Shown here: positions 23,499 through 30,341 of the stretch, one piece after another | How positions within the stretch are numbered: the first letter of the stretch is position 1 | How the letters are laid out: every line of letters starts with the position of its first letter | From: Tumebacillus avium | GTDB taxonomy: Bacteria > Bacillota > Bacilli > Tumebacillales > Tumebacillaceae | Reading direction: 5' to 3' | Assembly: GCF_002162355.1 (NCBI RefSeq) | Contig: NZ_CP021434.1 | Coordinates: 466,501-530,500 of the forward strand | DNA: 64,000 nucleotides | Notes under the pieces: generated by a model | The model's database searches: none | Seen by the model: only the letters and a program-made list of their open reading frames with translations | Told to the model about the DNA's origin: nothing | Translations under genes and position numbers: made by a program

Positions 23499-24710
23499 TT
23501 ACTTGCGTTTGCCTTTGTTGGGATTGCTCTTGCCTTTTTTCGGCCCTGTAGCCGCTGCAGGCCTGGGCGTTGCTCCGGGGCGGCGCGTGACGATCTTGCC
23601 CTGCTCCAGCCCTTTGGAGAAGATGCGTAAGTCCAGCGCCTTTTCAAATTTCTTGACGATAAATTTCTCATCAGGCGTGAGGATCGAGACCGACACGCCA
23701 GACTGGGTGCCGCGTCCGGTACGTCCTGCGCGGTGCACATAGTGTTCCGGGTCGATCGCCGGGTCGTAGTGGAAGACATGGGTCACGCCTTCCACATCCA
23801 GCCCGCGCGCGCCAACGTCGGTGGTGATCAAGAGCTGGAACTTGCCGTCACGGAAACCGCTCATCGCCTGTTCGCGCTGAATCTTCGCCGCTTCGCCGGA
23901 CAGCCCTTCGGCGGTCAGACCGAGCTTGCGCATCTCGGAGACGAGCCACATCAGGCCTTTGTTTTCGTTGACGAAGACCATCGCCCGGTTCACGTCGTAC
24001 GCGCGCACCAGACGGCGCAAAGTGTCCGGCTTATCCTGCTTGCCGGTCGAGAAGTAGACGTGCTCGATTTTGCCGATCATCGAGCCTGCTTCCGTTTCGA
24101 GGAAGACGGGGTCGCGCATCCAGTCTTTGGCGATCTTTTTCGCTTCATCGGAGACGGTCGCCGAGAAGAAGAGCAGTTGGCGGTCGCGCATCGTGCTTTT
24201 GACGATCTCGCCGACGTCTTTTAGCGAGCCGAGCTCCAGCATCTGATCCACTTCGTCGATCGTGATCGACTTCACTTCATGGACTTTCATCTTTTTGCGG
24301 CCGAGGATTTCTTTGATCCGGCCCGGTGTGCCGACGACGATGTGCGGCTTTTCTTTCAGCTTGTCGATCTGGCGGTCGATGTTCCCGCCGCCGACCAGCG
24401 CCAAGGCGCGGATCTCAGAGCCTTCGGTGTATTGTTTGATCGCGCCTTCGATCTGCATGGTCAGCTCGCGGGTCGGCGCGAGGATCAGCACTTGCAGGGC
24501 GCGTTTGTCCGCTTCGATCTTCGCCAGCTGCGGGAGCAGGTAGGCGAGCGTCTTGCCCGTGCCGGTGCGGGATTTGCCGACCACGTCCCGGCCTTCGAGG
24601 ATCAGCGGGATCGCTGCCTCCTGGATCGGCGACGGTGCGGTGATGCCCGCTTTCTCCAGCGCTTTGGTCTGGTACTCCGGCAGTTCATATGTATGGAAAG
24701 ATGCTGTCAT
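23499..24710 (-). CDS. DEAD-box family RNA helicase
   Basis: 403 residues. The superfamily II motifs run in order: Q motif FHTYELPEYQTKALEKAGIT with Gln30, motif I SRTGTGKT (47-54), Ia PTREL (79-83), GG, TPGR (128-131), motif II DEVD (152-155) in place of DEAD, motif III SAT, then VFVNEN, TDVGARGLDVEGV and HRAGRTGR in domain 2. A short Lys/Pro-rich tail binds RNA. DEVD is unusual but keeps both acidic residues needed for Mg-ATP. Start ATG 24710 with AAAGGGG upstream; an ORF extension to 24839 passes through the preceding terminator. Roles in ribosome assembly or RNA turnover are likely. Confidence 0.93.
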   Translation of the reverse strand: MTASFHTYELPEYQTKALEKAGITAPSPIQEAAIPLILEGRDVVGKSRTGTGKTLAYLLPQLAKIEADKRALQVLILAPTRELTMQIEGAIKQYTEGSEIRALALVGGGNIDRQIDKLKEKPHIVVGTPGRIKEILGRKKMKVHEVKSITIDEVDQMLELGSLKDVGEIVKSTMRDRQLLFFSATVSDEAKKIAKDWMRDPVFLETEAGSMIGKIEHVYFSTGKQDKPDTLRRLVRAYDVNRAMVFVNENKGLMWLVSEMRKLGLTAEGLSGEAAKIQREQAMSGFRDGKFQLLITTDVGARGLDVEGVTHVFHYDPAIDPEHYVHRAGRTGRGTQSGVSVSILTPDEKFIVKKFEKALDLRIFSKGLEQGKIVTRRPGATPRPAAATGPKKGKSNPNKGKRK

Positions 24711-24766
24711 CGTAAATTCCCCTTTCTTGCCACTCTTTGCTATCATACCCGAAACACCGGGAAACA

Positions 24767-24795
24767 AAAAGACACGAGAGCAGGAACTCTCGTGT
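24767..24795 (-). terminator. Terminator of the C39-like peptidase gene
   Basis: Nine-bp stem ACACGAGAG (24772-24780) with 24787-24795, then five T on the minus strand. Confidence 0.85.
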
Positions 24796-24799
24796 ACCG

Positions 24800-25468
24800 T
24801 TACCGATATGTGACCGCCTGTTTGCCCATCATCTCCCATGAACGGCGAAACTGCTCCCGGTTGACTCTTTTGCGCTTGCCGTCGAGCGGGTCGTTGATCT
24901 CCACCGACTTTTTATTGAAGCCAACGACCAGCACCGCATGTTCATGGAAGGTGGCGGCGACTTGTCCGGTCGGGGAGTTCCAGTACACCCATTGCTTCGT
25001 GGTGTCAAAAAAGCTCGTCGTCCAAGCCACGACAGGATGGCCGGACGAGACGCTTTCCAGCACTTTATCAAAATTTTTGCCGGACAGGTCCTGCGCTTTG
25101 CCGGGCAGATGGCGGTTGAGCAGTTGGGTCAGCGGGCCATGATAAACGCCGTAGCCTTTCTGCTTGCCGGTGATATCGCCGACAAAGCCGACGTTCGGGT
25201 CGCCCCAATAGGTGATGCGGCCCAGTTCGTCCGTTTGGATGGGAGTTGGATCTTTGGCGACTTCTTGTGCGAGCTGCAATCGGCTGACCGGTTTGCCCGC
25301 GTGCTGCAAAAGCATGGAGAGGCTGACGACTTCACATCCATTGTCCAGTTCGGGCATCTGACATTGTATCGGCACTTTCATCTGTGCCTGATCTGCCACC
25401 GGAGGCCAGGCCGGCCAAAACGGAGGCGATACGGTCACCGCTGCGGCGAGCGCCAAGGCACCCCACAT
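24800..25468 (-). CDS. Secreted C39-like cysteine peptidase
   Basis: 222 residues with an N-terminal signal-like helix (MWGALALAAAVTVSPPFWPA). The body matches the peptidase C39-like domain: MPELDNGCEVVSLSMLLQHA carries the catalytic Cys, FHEHAVLVVGF the His and VEINDPLDG the Asp, so the triad is intact. Such exported papain-fold proteins cleave or bind cell-surface peptides. Start ATG 25468 has a G-rich ribosome site 8 nt upstream and lies after the terminator of the upstream peptide gene; starts further upstream would lie in that hairpin. Placement next to a secreted signalling propeptide invites the idea that it processes it, which is untested. Confidence 0.85.
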   Translation of the reverse strand: MWGALALAAAVTVSPPFWPAWPPVADQAQMKVPIQCQMPELDNGCEVVSLSMLLQHAGKPVSRLQLAQEVAKDPTPIQTDELGRITYWGDPNVGFVGDITGKQKGYGVYHGPLTQLLNRHLPGKAQDLSGKNFDKVLESVSSGHPVVAWTTSFFDTTKQWVYWNSPTGQVAATFHEHAVLVVGFNKKSVEINDPLDGKRKRVNREQFRRSWEMMGKQAVTYR

Positions 25469-25511
25469 CGCCCATCCCCCCTTCGTGTTTACCGTTCCCT
25501 GTTGGAAGCAG

Positions 25512-25540
25512 AAAAAAACCGGCTCTCCGTGCAGCCGGTT
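25512..25540 (-). terminator. Terminator of the regulator-propeptide unit
   Basis: Stem AACCGGCT (25540-25533) with 25524-25517, then seven T on the minus strand, 19 nt after the propeptide stop codon. Confidence 0.88.
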
Positions 25541-25558
25541 TCGATACATCACCCAAAT

Positions 25559-25684
25559 TTACTCAATCGTTACTCCCCCGGACGGTGTCGGTGGCATTTG
25601 GTCTGCCACTTTGACCGCGCCGTTCCCCGCTGTGATGCTCACCAGGAACATCAAGAGAGTACCAACCACAACCCATTTTTTCAC
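25559..25684 (-). CDS. Phr-like secreted signalling propeptide
   Basis: 41-codon ORF: MKKWVVVGTLLMFLVSITAG forms a Sec signal peptide, followed by a short hydrophilic tail ending PPTPSGGVTIE. Size and layout match Phr/PapR/NprX propeptides, whose C-terminal 5-10 residues are released and re-imported to bind a cognate TPR receptor. The GTG start at 25684 is 6 nt after the stop of the HTH-TPR regulator, with GAGGAGATGA as ribosome site inside the end of that gene. The shared terminator follows at once. The mature signal probably lies in the last 10 residues but its exact ends cannot be read from sequence. Confidence 0.8.
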   Translation of the reverse strand: MKKWVVVGTLLMFLVSITAGNGAVKVADQMPPTPSGGVTIE

Positions 25685-25690
25685 TTGCTG

Positions 25691-27019
25691 TCATCTCCTC
25701 ATACCAATTTGCTGACTTTTCGTATTGAAATCGACAGCCTTTCGATAGAGGTCTACCGCCCGCGGATCATTTTGCTCATAGAGCTTGTCGGCGATCTCAA
25801 CGGCAACTTCGTACGCTTCCCGAACCAGTTGGTGCTGCTCGTAGATGGCCAGCACTTCTTCCAGTTTCGCGATGTATTCGGTAAAGTTGCCCTGATCGGC
25901 CAATACCCATGCGATTAGACGCGTAGCTAACCCTTTTTCTCGATAAACATTTGTTTGAACTTTATCGGCCATCGAAAGTACTTGGTTACAAATTTCGACA
26001 GCACCTGCTAAATCCCCTTCTAAACGGTTGATTGCGGCTATATTAACAAGCGTTTCACAAAGGTAGGCTTCTTCGTTAAGAATTTCGTAGATCTTGCGCG
26101 CCCGCTGGTAGTGGGCAAGCGCTTGAGAGGTCTCGCCGTGGTCTTTGTAGAGACTGCCAAGGTTGTTGTTGATCAGGCCAACGTCGAGCAGGAAGGAGTT
26201 CTCTTGTGCTTCCCGCAGGCAGGCGAGGTAGATCTCTTTGGCTTTTTCGGTCTCGCCGAGCTTGCGCAGCGGCGTGGCTTTCATGTAGGAGACGCGCAGG
26301 CGGTAGAGATGCTTGGAGTAGATGCCGGCGAGCTGCTCAGCTTTTTCCGCGTATCGCAAGGCGCTGCGGTAGTTCTGCATGATGATATGGCAGCGCACGA
26401 GGTTGAAAAGGACGCTCAGGCGCACATCGTCTTTGCCTTCGACAAACTGGAACTCTTCGTCGGCGCGGCAGTAGTAGTCGAACGCTGCGACCATGTTCCC
26501 GCTCAGTTCGTACGCATGGCCCAGTTCGTACATCAGGAGCAGCTTGTGCGCGGAATCTTGAGGCAGTTCTTGTTCGAAGACGTGCTGGACTTTGTCGATG
26601 ACCTCGAAGTGTTGCTTGGTGCGGTTGAGCAGTTTGCATTCGACGAGCAGGGCTTCGAGGAATAAGGTGTGATAGCCCATCTCTTCGCTTTGCGTCAGCA
26701 CTTCGCGGACGTACTGGAATGCTTTGTCTAAGTTGTTGGCTGTGTTGGCATCTTTGGCCAACTGCAGCGTTTCGGTCAGCTCTTCCTGCATGGCATCGAG
26801 CATCTCGATGCGCTCGACCGTCACCCCGAGGCGTTCGGCCATGAGTCTGAGGAGGGTGCGTTTGATGTAGGTCTTTCCGTTCTCGGCCTTGCTCAATTGA
26901 CTCACACTACAAATTCCCTCTGCCAATTCGTCCTGAGTCAGCCCTTTGAGCAATCTGTATTTGCGCAAGTTTTCGCCGATGATCCGATTGCGCCCGTCCA
27001 CGTCCAATTCTAATGACAC
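25691..27019 (-). CDS. RRNPP-type HTH-TPR peptide receptor/regulator
   Basis: 442 residues: XRE helix-turn-helix (GRNRIIGENLRKYRLLKGLT, DELAEGICSVSQLSKAENGK) and a TPR array (GLINNNLGSLYKDHGETSQA and others). It is a close paralogue of the regulator at 12.6-14 kb. Start GTG 27019 has GAGGTG 6 nt upstream. It is followed 6 nt later by a Phr-like propeptide gene, the standard arrangement of quorum-sensing receptors such as PlcR-PapR and Rap-Phr. Because it keeps a DNA-binding domain it is expected to act on promoters, possibly that of the divergent 29-codon mini-gene. Confidence 0.9.
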   Translation of the reverse strand: MSLELDVDGRNRIIGENLRKYRLLKGLTQDELAEGICSVSQLSKAENGKTYIKRTLLRLMAERLGVTVERIEMLDAMQEELTETLQLAKDANTANNLDKAFQYVREVLTQSEEMGYHTLFLEALLVECKLLNRTKQHFEVIDKVQHVFEQELPQDSAHKLLLMYELGHAYELSGNMVAAFDYYCRADEEFQFVEGKDDVRLSVLFNLVRCHIIMQNYRSALRYAEKAEQLAGIYSKHLYRLRVSYMKATPLRKLGETEKAKEIYLACLREAQENSFLLDVGLINNNLGSLYKDHGETSQALAHYQRARKIYEILNEEAYLCETLVNIAAINRLEGDLAGAVEICNQVLSMADKVQTNVYREKGLATRLIAWVLADQGNFTEYIAKLEEVLAIYEQHQLVREAYEVAVEIADKLYEQNDPRAVDLYRKAVDFNTKSQQIGMRR

Positions 27020-27148
27020 CGTACTCACCTCTTTTCTATTTAGCAATTATGCAACAATTATAACAAAGTATGAAAAGAGTTGCCTATCCCCTGATGAAGT
27101 AAACGAATGGATACGGATGAAGAACATTACTAAAAGGCAGGCAGGAAT

Positions 27149-27180
27149 TTGACTATCTGTTCTGGGAAATGTAGTAAAAT
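27149..27180 (+). promoter_or_regulatory. Promoter of the 29-codon mini-gene
   Basis: TTGACT at 27149-27154, then TAGTAA (17-nt spacing) overlapping TAAAAT (27175-27180). It drives towards the mini-gene and away from the HTH-TPR receptor. The -10 choice is ambiguous. Confidence 0.5.
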
Positions 27181-27205
27181 GCTTTTAAATGGGGGTATAA
27201 GTTTA

Positions 27206-27295
27206 ATGGGAGTATTCGGTTTTATGAATCTCCGGGTTGGTGACGATTGCATGGACGATGTCGGTGGATTTGTAGGTTGGGGGTATCCTGTATAG
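27206..27295 (+). CDS. 29-codon peptide gene, unknown function
   Basis: ATG at 27206 preceded by GGGGG 9 nt upstream and by a sigma-A-like promoter; the stop codon lies in a terminator hairpin. The product begins MGVFGFMNLRVGDDCMDDVG and ends GFVGWGYPV: Gly-rich, aromatic, one Cys, no signal peptide. The complete promoter-RBS-ORF-terminator unit in 160 nt argues that it is expressed. It is divergent from the RRNPP receptor and upstream of the arsenic operon. It could be a small bacteriocin or RiPP precursor, a regulatory peptide, or a leader peptide. No family is recognised. Confidence 0.5.
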   Translation: MGVFGFMNLRVGDDCMDDVGGFVGWGYPV

Positions 27296-27310
27296 GATGC
27301 CTTTTGTTTT
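27282..27310 (+). terminator. Terminator of the mini-gene
   Basis: Eight-bp stem GGTATCCT (27282-27289) with AGGATGCC (27294-27301), loop GTAT, then TTTTGTTTT. Its end overlaps the -35 box of the arsenic operon promoter. Confidence 0.75.
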
Positions 27311-27339
27311 GACAGGGTATATAAGAATATGCTTATATA
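27309..27339 (+). promoter_or_regulatory. Arsenic operon promoter with ArsR operator
   Basis: TTGACA at 27309-27314 and TTATAT at 27333-27338 (18-nt spacing). The perfect inverted repeat TATATAAG (27318-27325), 6-nt gap, CTTATATA (27332-27339) covers the spacer and -10, where ArsR repressor binding would block RNA polymerase. Confidence 0.8.
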
Positions 27340-27371
27340 AAGATATACTATTTTGTTGTGAGAGGAACGTG

Positions 27372-27821
27372 ATGGGGATGAAAATGCACGTTGCGATTAA
27401 TGTGCGGGATCTTGAGACTGCTCTTGGTTTTTATAAAAAGCTGTTTGATGCGGAACCGACGAAGGTTCGCCATAATTACGCGAAGTTTGAGTTGGAGGAG
27501 CCGGGGCTGCACTTCTCGCTGAATGTGCGGCCGTATGAGTCGCGCGGGGTGATCAATCATTTTGGCTTTCAGGTGGAAAATACGGAAGCTGTGTTGGCGG
27601 TGAAACAACGCCTGCAGGATGCCGGTCTGGTTGCTGTGGATGAGATGGGCACGACGTGCTGCTACGCGGTGCAGGATAAGATTTGGGTGACTGATCCGGA
27701 AGGCAACGCTTGGGAAGTGTTTTATACGATGGCTGACTCGGAGTTTGAGTCGGCTGAGGAAGGTTTGCGCCCGGACTCTGTTTGCTGCCCGGTGGAGTCT
27801 GACCTGATCTCGCTGGAGTAG
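27372..27821 (+). CDS. arsI: ArsI-type C-As lyase (VOC family)
   Basis: 149-residue Fe(II) dioxygenase of the vicinal oxygen chelate fold that cleaves the C-As bond of trivalent organoarsenicals such as methylarsenite. The ligand residues fall where expected: His6, His63 and Glu115 for iron, and the substrate-binding Cys pair Cys96-Cys97 in GTTCCYAV. LETALGFYKKLFDAEPTKVR is the typical N-terminal segment. Extra Cys near the C-terminus (VCCPVES) also fit the family. Start ATG 27372 with GAGG upstream; ATGs at 27378 and 27384 are alternatives. First gene of the ars operon, under the ArsR operator. Confidence 0.9.
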   Translation: MGMKMHVAINVRDLETALGFYKKLFDAEPTKVRHNYAKFELEEPGLHFSLNVRPYESRGVINHFGFQVENTEAVLAVKQRLQDAGLVAVDEMGTTCCYAVQDKIWVTDPEGNAWEVFYTMADSEFESAEEGLRPDSVCCPVESDLISLE

Positions 27822-27831
27822 GTGGTTGGTG

Positions 27832-28158
27832 ATGGATCTTGAGTTGATGGCTGAACTGCATAAGGCGCTGGGGGATAAGACGCGTCTGAAGATCCTCGCG
27901 CTATTGAAAACGTCGGAGCTGTGCGTGTGTGAGCTGGTGCCGATTTTGAAGATGACCCAGCCTGCTATTTCTCAGCACATGCGCAAGTTGAAGACCGCCA
28001 AGCTGGTGAAGGAACGACGGGCCGGGCAGTGGGTGTTTTATTCGCTGGATGGGGCGGGGTATCCGTTTTTGGAAGGTATTTTGGCGGAGCTGCCGGACTT
28101 GAGCGGGGAAGTTCAAAGGCTGAAAGATGAAGGGCTGAAGGTCGTTTGTTGCGACTGA
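27832..28158 (+). CDS. arsR: ArsR arsenic-responsive repressor
   Basis: 108-residue winged-helix repressor. The helix-turn-helix (KMTQPAISQHMRKLKTAKLV) and the metalloid site ELCVCEL with Cys31 and Cys33 are intact, so arsenite/antimonite sensing is supported; a Cys pair (VVCCD) at the C-terminus may add a third thiolate. The ATG at 27832 has AGGTGG 6 nt upstream; it lies 10 nt after arsI. It should bind the inverted repeat at the operon promoter. The operon continues with arsB and arsC after a structured RNA element. Confidence 0.93.
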   Translation: MDLELMAELHKALGDKTRLKILALLKTSELCVCELVPILKMTQPAISQHMRKLKTAKLVKERRAGQWVFYSLDGAGYPFLEGILAELPDLSGEVQRLKDEGLKVVCCD

Positions 28159-28170
28159 GGTTTTTGGGGG

Positions 28171-28339
28171 CTGGGTGGTCGGGTCCGGGCGGGGGATACT
28201 CCGGGTTCGCGGTTGAAATCTGAAACCTTGATTGAGTAAGAGCTTTTTTTTAGCGGAAGGTTCAAGATTATCAAATCTCACCTCTCCGCATCCCCCGCCC
28301 TCCCCCAAGTCTCCCAGGTATCTTGTGTTGGTTTTTTTT
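28171..28339 (+). ncRNA. Candidate structured RNA element, copy B
   Basis: Begins 13 nt after arsR. An 11-bp helix pairs 28187-28197 (GGGCGGGGGAT) with 28290-28300; a hairpin pairs GCGGA (28253-28257) with TCCGC (28285-28289) and extends by AGGT/ACCT and AGATT/AATCT; the block CCTTGATTGAGTAA (28226-28239) lies between, and eight T (28332-28339) end it. Relative to copy A at 12.5 kb, pair 8 of the closing helix changes A-T to G-C and the hairpin changes U-A to A-U, both keeping pairing. A second GGGC/GCCC hairpin with six T (28342-28367) follows before arsB. It could attenuate arsB-arsC or be an independent small RNA. Confidence 0.72.
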
Positions 28340-28461
28340 AAGGGCAGAAGACCTCCGCCCCTTTTTTCGGGTGGTCTCCATGGTTGGATTTGAGGAGGAA
28401 GTTTCTTTTTCCTTTCGGTGGTTCGTGGTATCAATGTTGGTTTGGGACTGGAGTGGAACTC

Positions 28462-29763
28462 ATGACTTGGATGGCCATTATGGCCTTTGCGATTTTTGCT
28501 GTGACTTTGGTGTTTGTGATCTGGCAGCCCAGAGGGCTGTCGATTGGGTGGTCGGCGTCGGCGGGCGCTGTGCTGGCTTTGGCCGCCGGTGTGGTGAGCT
28601 TGGCTGACGTGTGGACGGTGACCGGCATCGTTTGGAACGCGACGCTGGCGTTTGTGGCGATACTTTTGTTTTCGCTGGTGCTGGACGAGATTGGCTTTTT
28701 TGAATGGTCAGCCTTGCACATGGCTCGCTTGGCACGCGGGAACGGAAAGTTGATGTTCGTCTACGTCGTGCTGCTCGGGGCGCTTGTCGCTGCCTTTTTT
28801 GCGAATGACGGGGCTGCATTGATTCTGACTCCGATTGTGTTGGCTCAGGTGCGGGCGCTGAAGTTTGATGATCGCATGATTTTGCCGTTTATTATGGCGA
28901 GCGGCTTTATTTCGGACACCGCTTCCCTGCCCTTGATCGTTTCGAACCTCGTGAACATCGTGTCGGCCGACGTGTTTGGCATCGGTTTTGTTGAATACGC
29001 ATCTCGCATGATCGTGCCCAACTTGTTCTCGGTCGCCGCTTCGCTGCTCGTGCTGTACTTCTTTTTCCGCAAAAGCATCCCCGGCCGCTACGATCTGGCC
29101 CAGCTGAAAGCCCCTCGCGAGGCAATCAAGGACATGCGCCTGTTCAGGCTGTCCTGGATGATCCTCGCCGTCTTGCTCTCAGGCTACCTGCTCAGCGAGA
29201 CGCTGGCGATCCCGGTATCGCTGATCGCAGGCGCTGCTGCGCTTCTGTTCCTGCTGGCCGCGAAGCAGAGCGGCAAGGTTGAGACGGGTCGCCTTATTAA
29301 GGGCGCTCCGTGGGCGGTCGTGGTCTTCTCGATTGGGATGTATGTGGTTGTCTATGGACTGAAAAATGCCGGCCTGACCGACCTGCTGGCTCTGGTCATC
29401 CAGCGCGCTGCGGACAACGGCCTCATGGCTGCCACGCTTGGCATGGGCTTCTTGGCCGCCTTTTTGTCCTCGATCATGAACAACATGCCGACGGTGATGA
29501 TCGACGCGCTGGCGATTCAGAACACCGTATCGAGCGGCCCGATTCGCGAAGCTTTGATTTATGCCAACGTGATCGGCTCCGATCTGGGGCCGAAAATTAC
29601 TCCGATCGGGTCGCTGGCCACCTTGCTCTGGCTGCACGTTTTGTCTCAAAAAGGCGTGCGGATCACCTGGGGGCAATATTTTAAGACCGGGATTGTGCTG
29701 ACCATCCCGACGCTGTTGATCACGCTGCTCGGCCTCGCTTTCTGGCTGACGGTCATTTTGTAA
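28462..29763 (+). CDS. arsB: ArsB-type arsenite efflux pump
   Basis: 433-residue membrane protein of the ArsB/NhaD (ion transporter) superfamily with about 12 hydrophobic segments. [20 protein letters not shown] is the highly conserved ArsB motif, and [18 protein letters not shown] and [20 protein letters not shown] the second half signatures. It extrudes arsenite and antimonite. The ATG at 28462 ([10 protein letters not shown]) has GGAGTGG 5 nt upstream; an earlier in-frame start at 28384 would add a non-membrane stretch. It is separated from arsR by the structured RNA and two T-tailed hairpins, so its level may be set by termination. Confidence 0.92.
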   Translation: MTWMAIMAFAIFAVTLVFVIWQPRGLSIGWSASAGAVLALAAGVVSLADVWTVTGIVWNATLAFVAILLFSLVLDEIGFFEWSALHMARLARGNGKLMFVYVVLLGALVAAFFANDGAALILTPIVLAQVRALKFDDRMILPFIMASGFISDTASLPLIVSNLVNIVSADVFGIGFVEYASRMIVPNLFSVAASLLVLYFFFRKSIPGRYDLAQLKAPREAIKDMRLFRLSWMILAVLLSGYLLSETLAIPVSLIAGAAALLFLLAAKQSGKVETGRLIKGAPWAVVVFSIGMYVVVYGLKNAGLTDLLALVIQRAADNGLMAATLGMGFLAAFLSSIMNNMPTVMIDALAIQNTVSSGPIREALIYANVIGSDLGPKITPIGSLATLLWLHVLSQKGVRITWGQYFKTGIVLTIPTLLITLLGLAFWLTVIL

Positions 29764-29776
29764 GGAGGCATATTCG

Positions 29777-30205
29777 ATGACTGATAAGAAACCTCTGATC
29801 TACTTCCTCTGCACCGGCAACTCGTGCCGCAGCCAGATCGCGGAAGGCTTCGGCAAACACTACGGCGGCGGTGACGTTGACGTCTACAGCGCGGGCATTG
29901 AAACGCACGGCCTCAACCCCCGTGCCGTCCAAGTCATGTCGGAAGCCGGCATCGACATCTCCGGTCAAACATCTGATAGGATCGACCCGGAGATTTTGAA
30001 CCGCGCCGACTACGTGATCACCCTTTGCGGTGACGCCAATGACAAATGCCCGATCACCCCGCCGCACGTGAAACGCCTGCACTGGGGCTTCGAAGACCCG
30101 GCGAAAGCAACCGGGTCGGACGAAGAGGTCTGGGCAAAATTTCAAGAAGTCCGCGATGCAATCGGCACCCGCATCCAAGCATTTATCACGGATCTGGAAA
30201 AGTAA
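29777..30205 (+). CDS. arsC: Thioredoxin-coupled arsenate reductase
   Basis: 142 residues with the low-molecular-weight phosphatase-like fold. The P-loop CTGNSCRS begins with nucleophile Cys12 and has Arg18; Cys84 and Cys91 ([10 protein letters not shown]) form the relay disulfide, so this is the thioredoxin-dependent class of B. subtilis and S. aureus. It reduces arsenate to arsenite for ArsB export. ATG 29777 has AAGGAGG 9 nt upstream and lies 13 nt after arsB. Last gene of the ars operon, followed by a terminator. Confidence 0.95.
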   Translation: MTDKKPLIYFLCTGNSCRSQIAEGFGKHYGGGDVDVYSAGIETHGLNPRAVQVMSEAGIDISGQTSDRIDPEILNRADYVITLCGDANDKCPITPPHVKRLHWGFEDPAKATGSDEEVWAKFQEVRDAIGTRIQAFITDLEK

Positions 30206-30221
30206 ATCCCTATCATTAACG

Positions 30222-30249
30222 AGCCTGCCATTTATGGTAGGCTTCTTTT
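30222..30249 (+). terminator. Terminator of the ars operon
   Basis: Nine-bp stem AGCCTGCCA (30222-30230) with 30235-30243 (one wobble), then TCTTTTA. Confidence 0.8.
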
Positions 30250-30255
30250 AATGCA

Positions 30256-30285
30256 TTGACTTTTAAAATAACGAAACTGTATATT
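30256..30285 (+). promoter_or_regulatory. Promoter of the amidase gene
   Basis: TTGACT (30256-30261), 18 nt, TATATT (30280-30285), in an AT-rich tract between the ars terminator and the amidase start. Confidence 0.5.
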
Positions 30286-30341
30286 ATAAATGATCAAAAT
30301 ATTCAAATCTAATCGATGCAAAATAGAAGGAGGTACCATCC

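Noticed and set aside
12468..28339. Structured RNA copies as a mobile element (MITE-like)
   Set aside because: I looked for terminal inverted repeats or target duplications at the ends of both copies and saw none; each copy ends in a different terminator with T8. Not excluded, but less likely.
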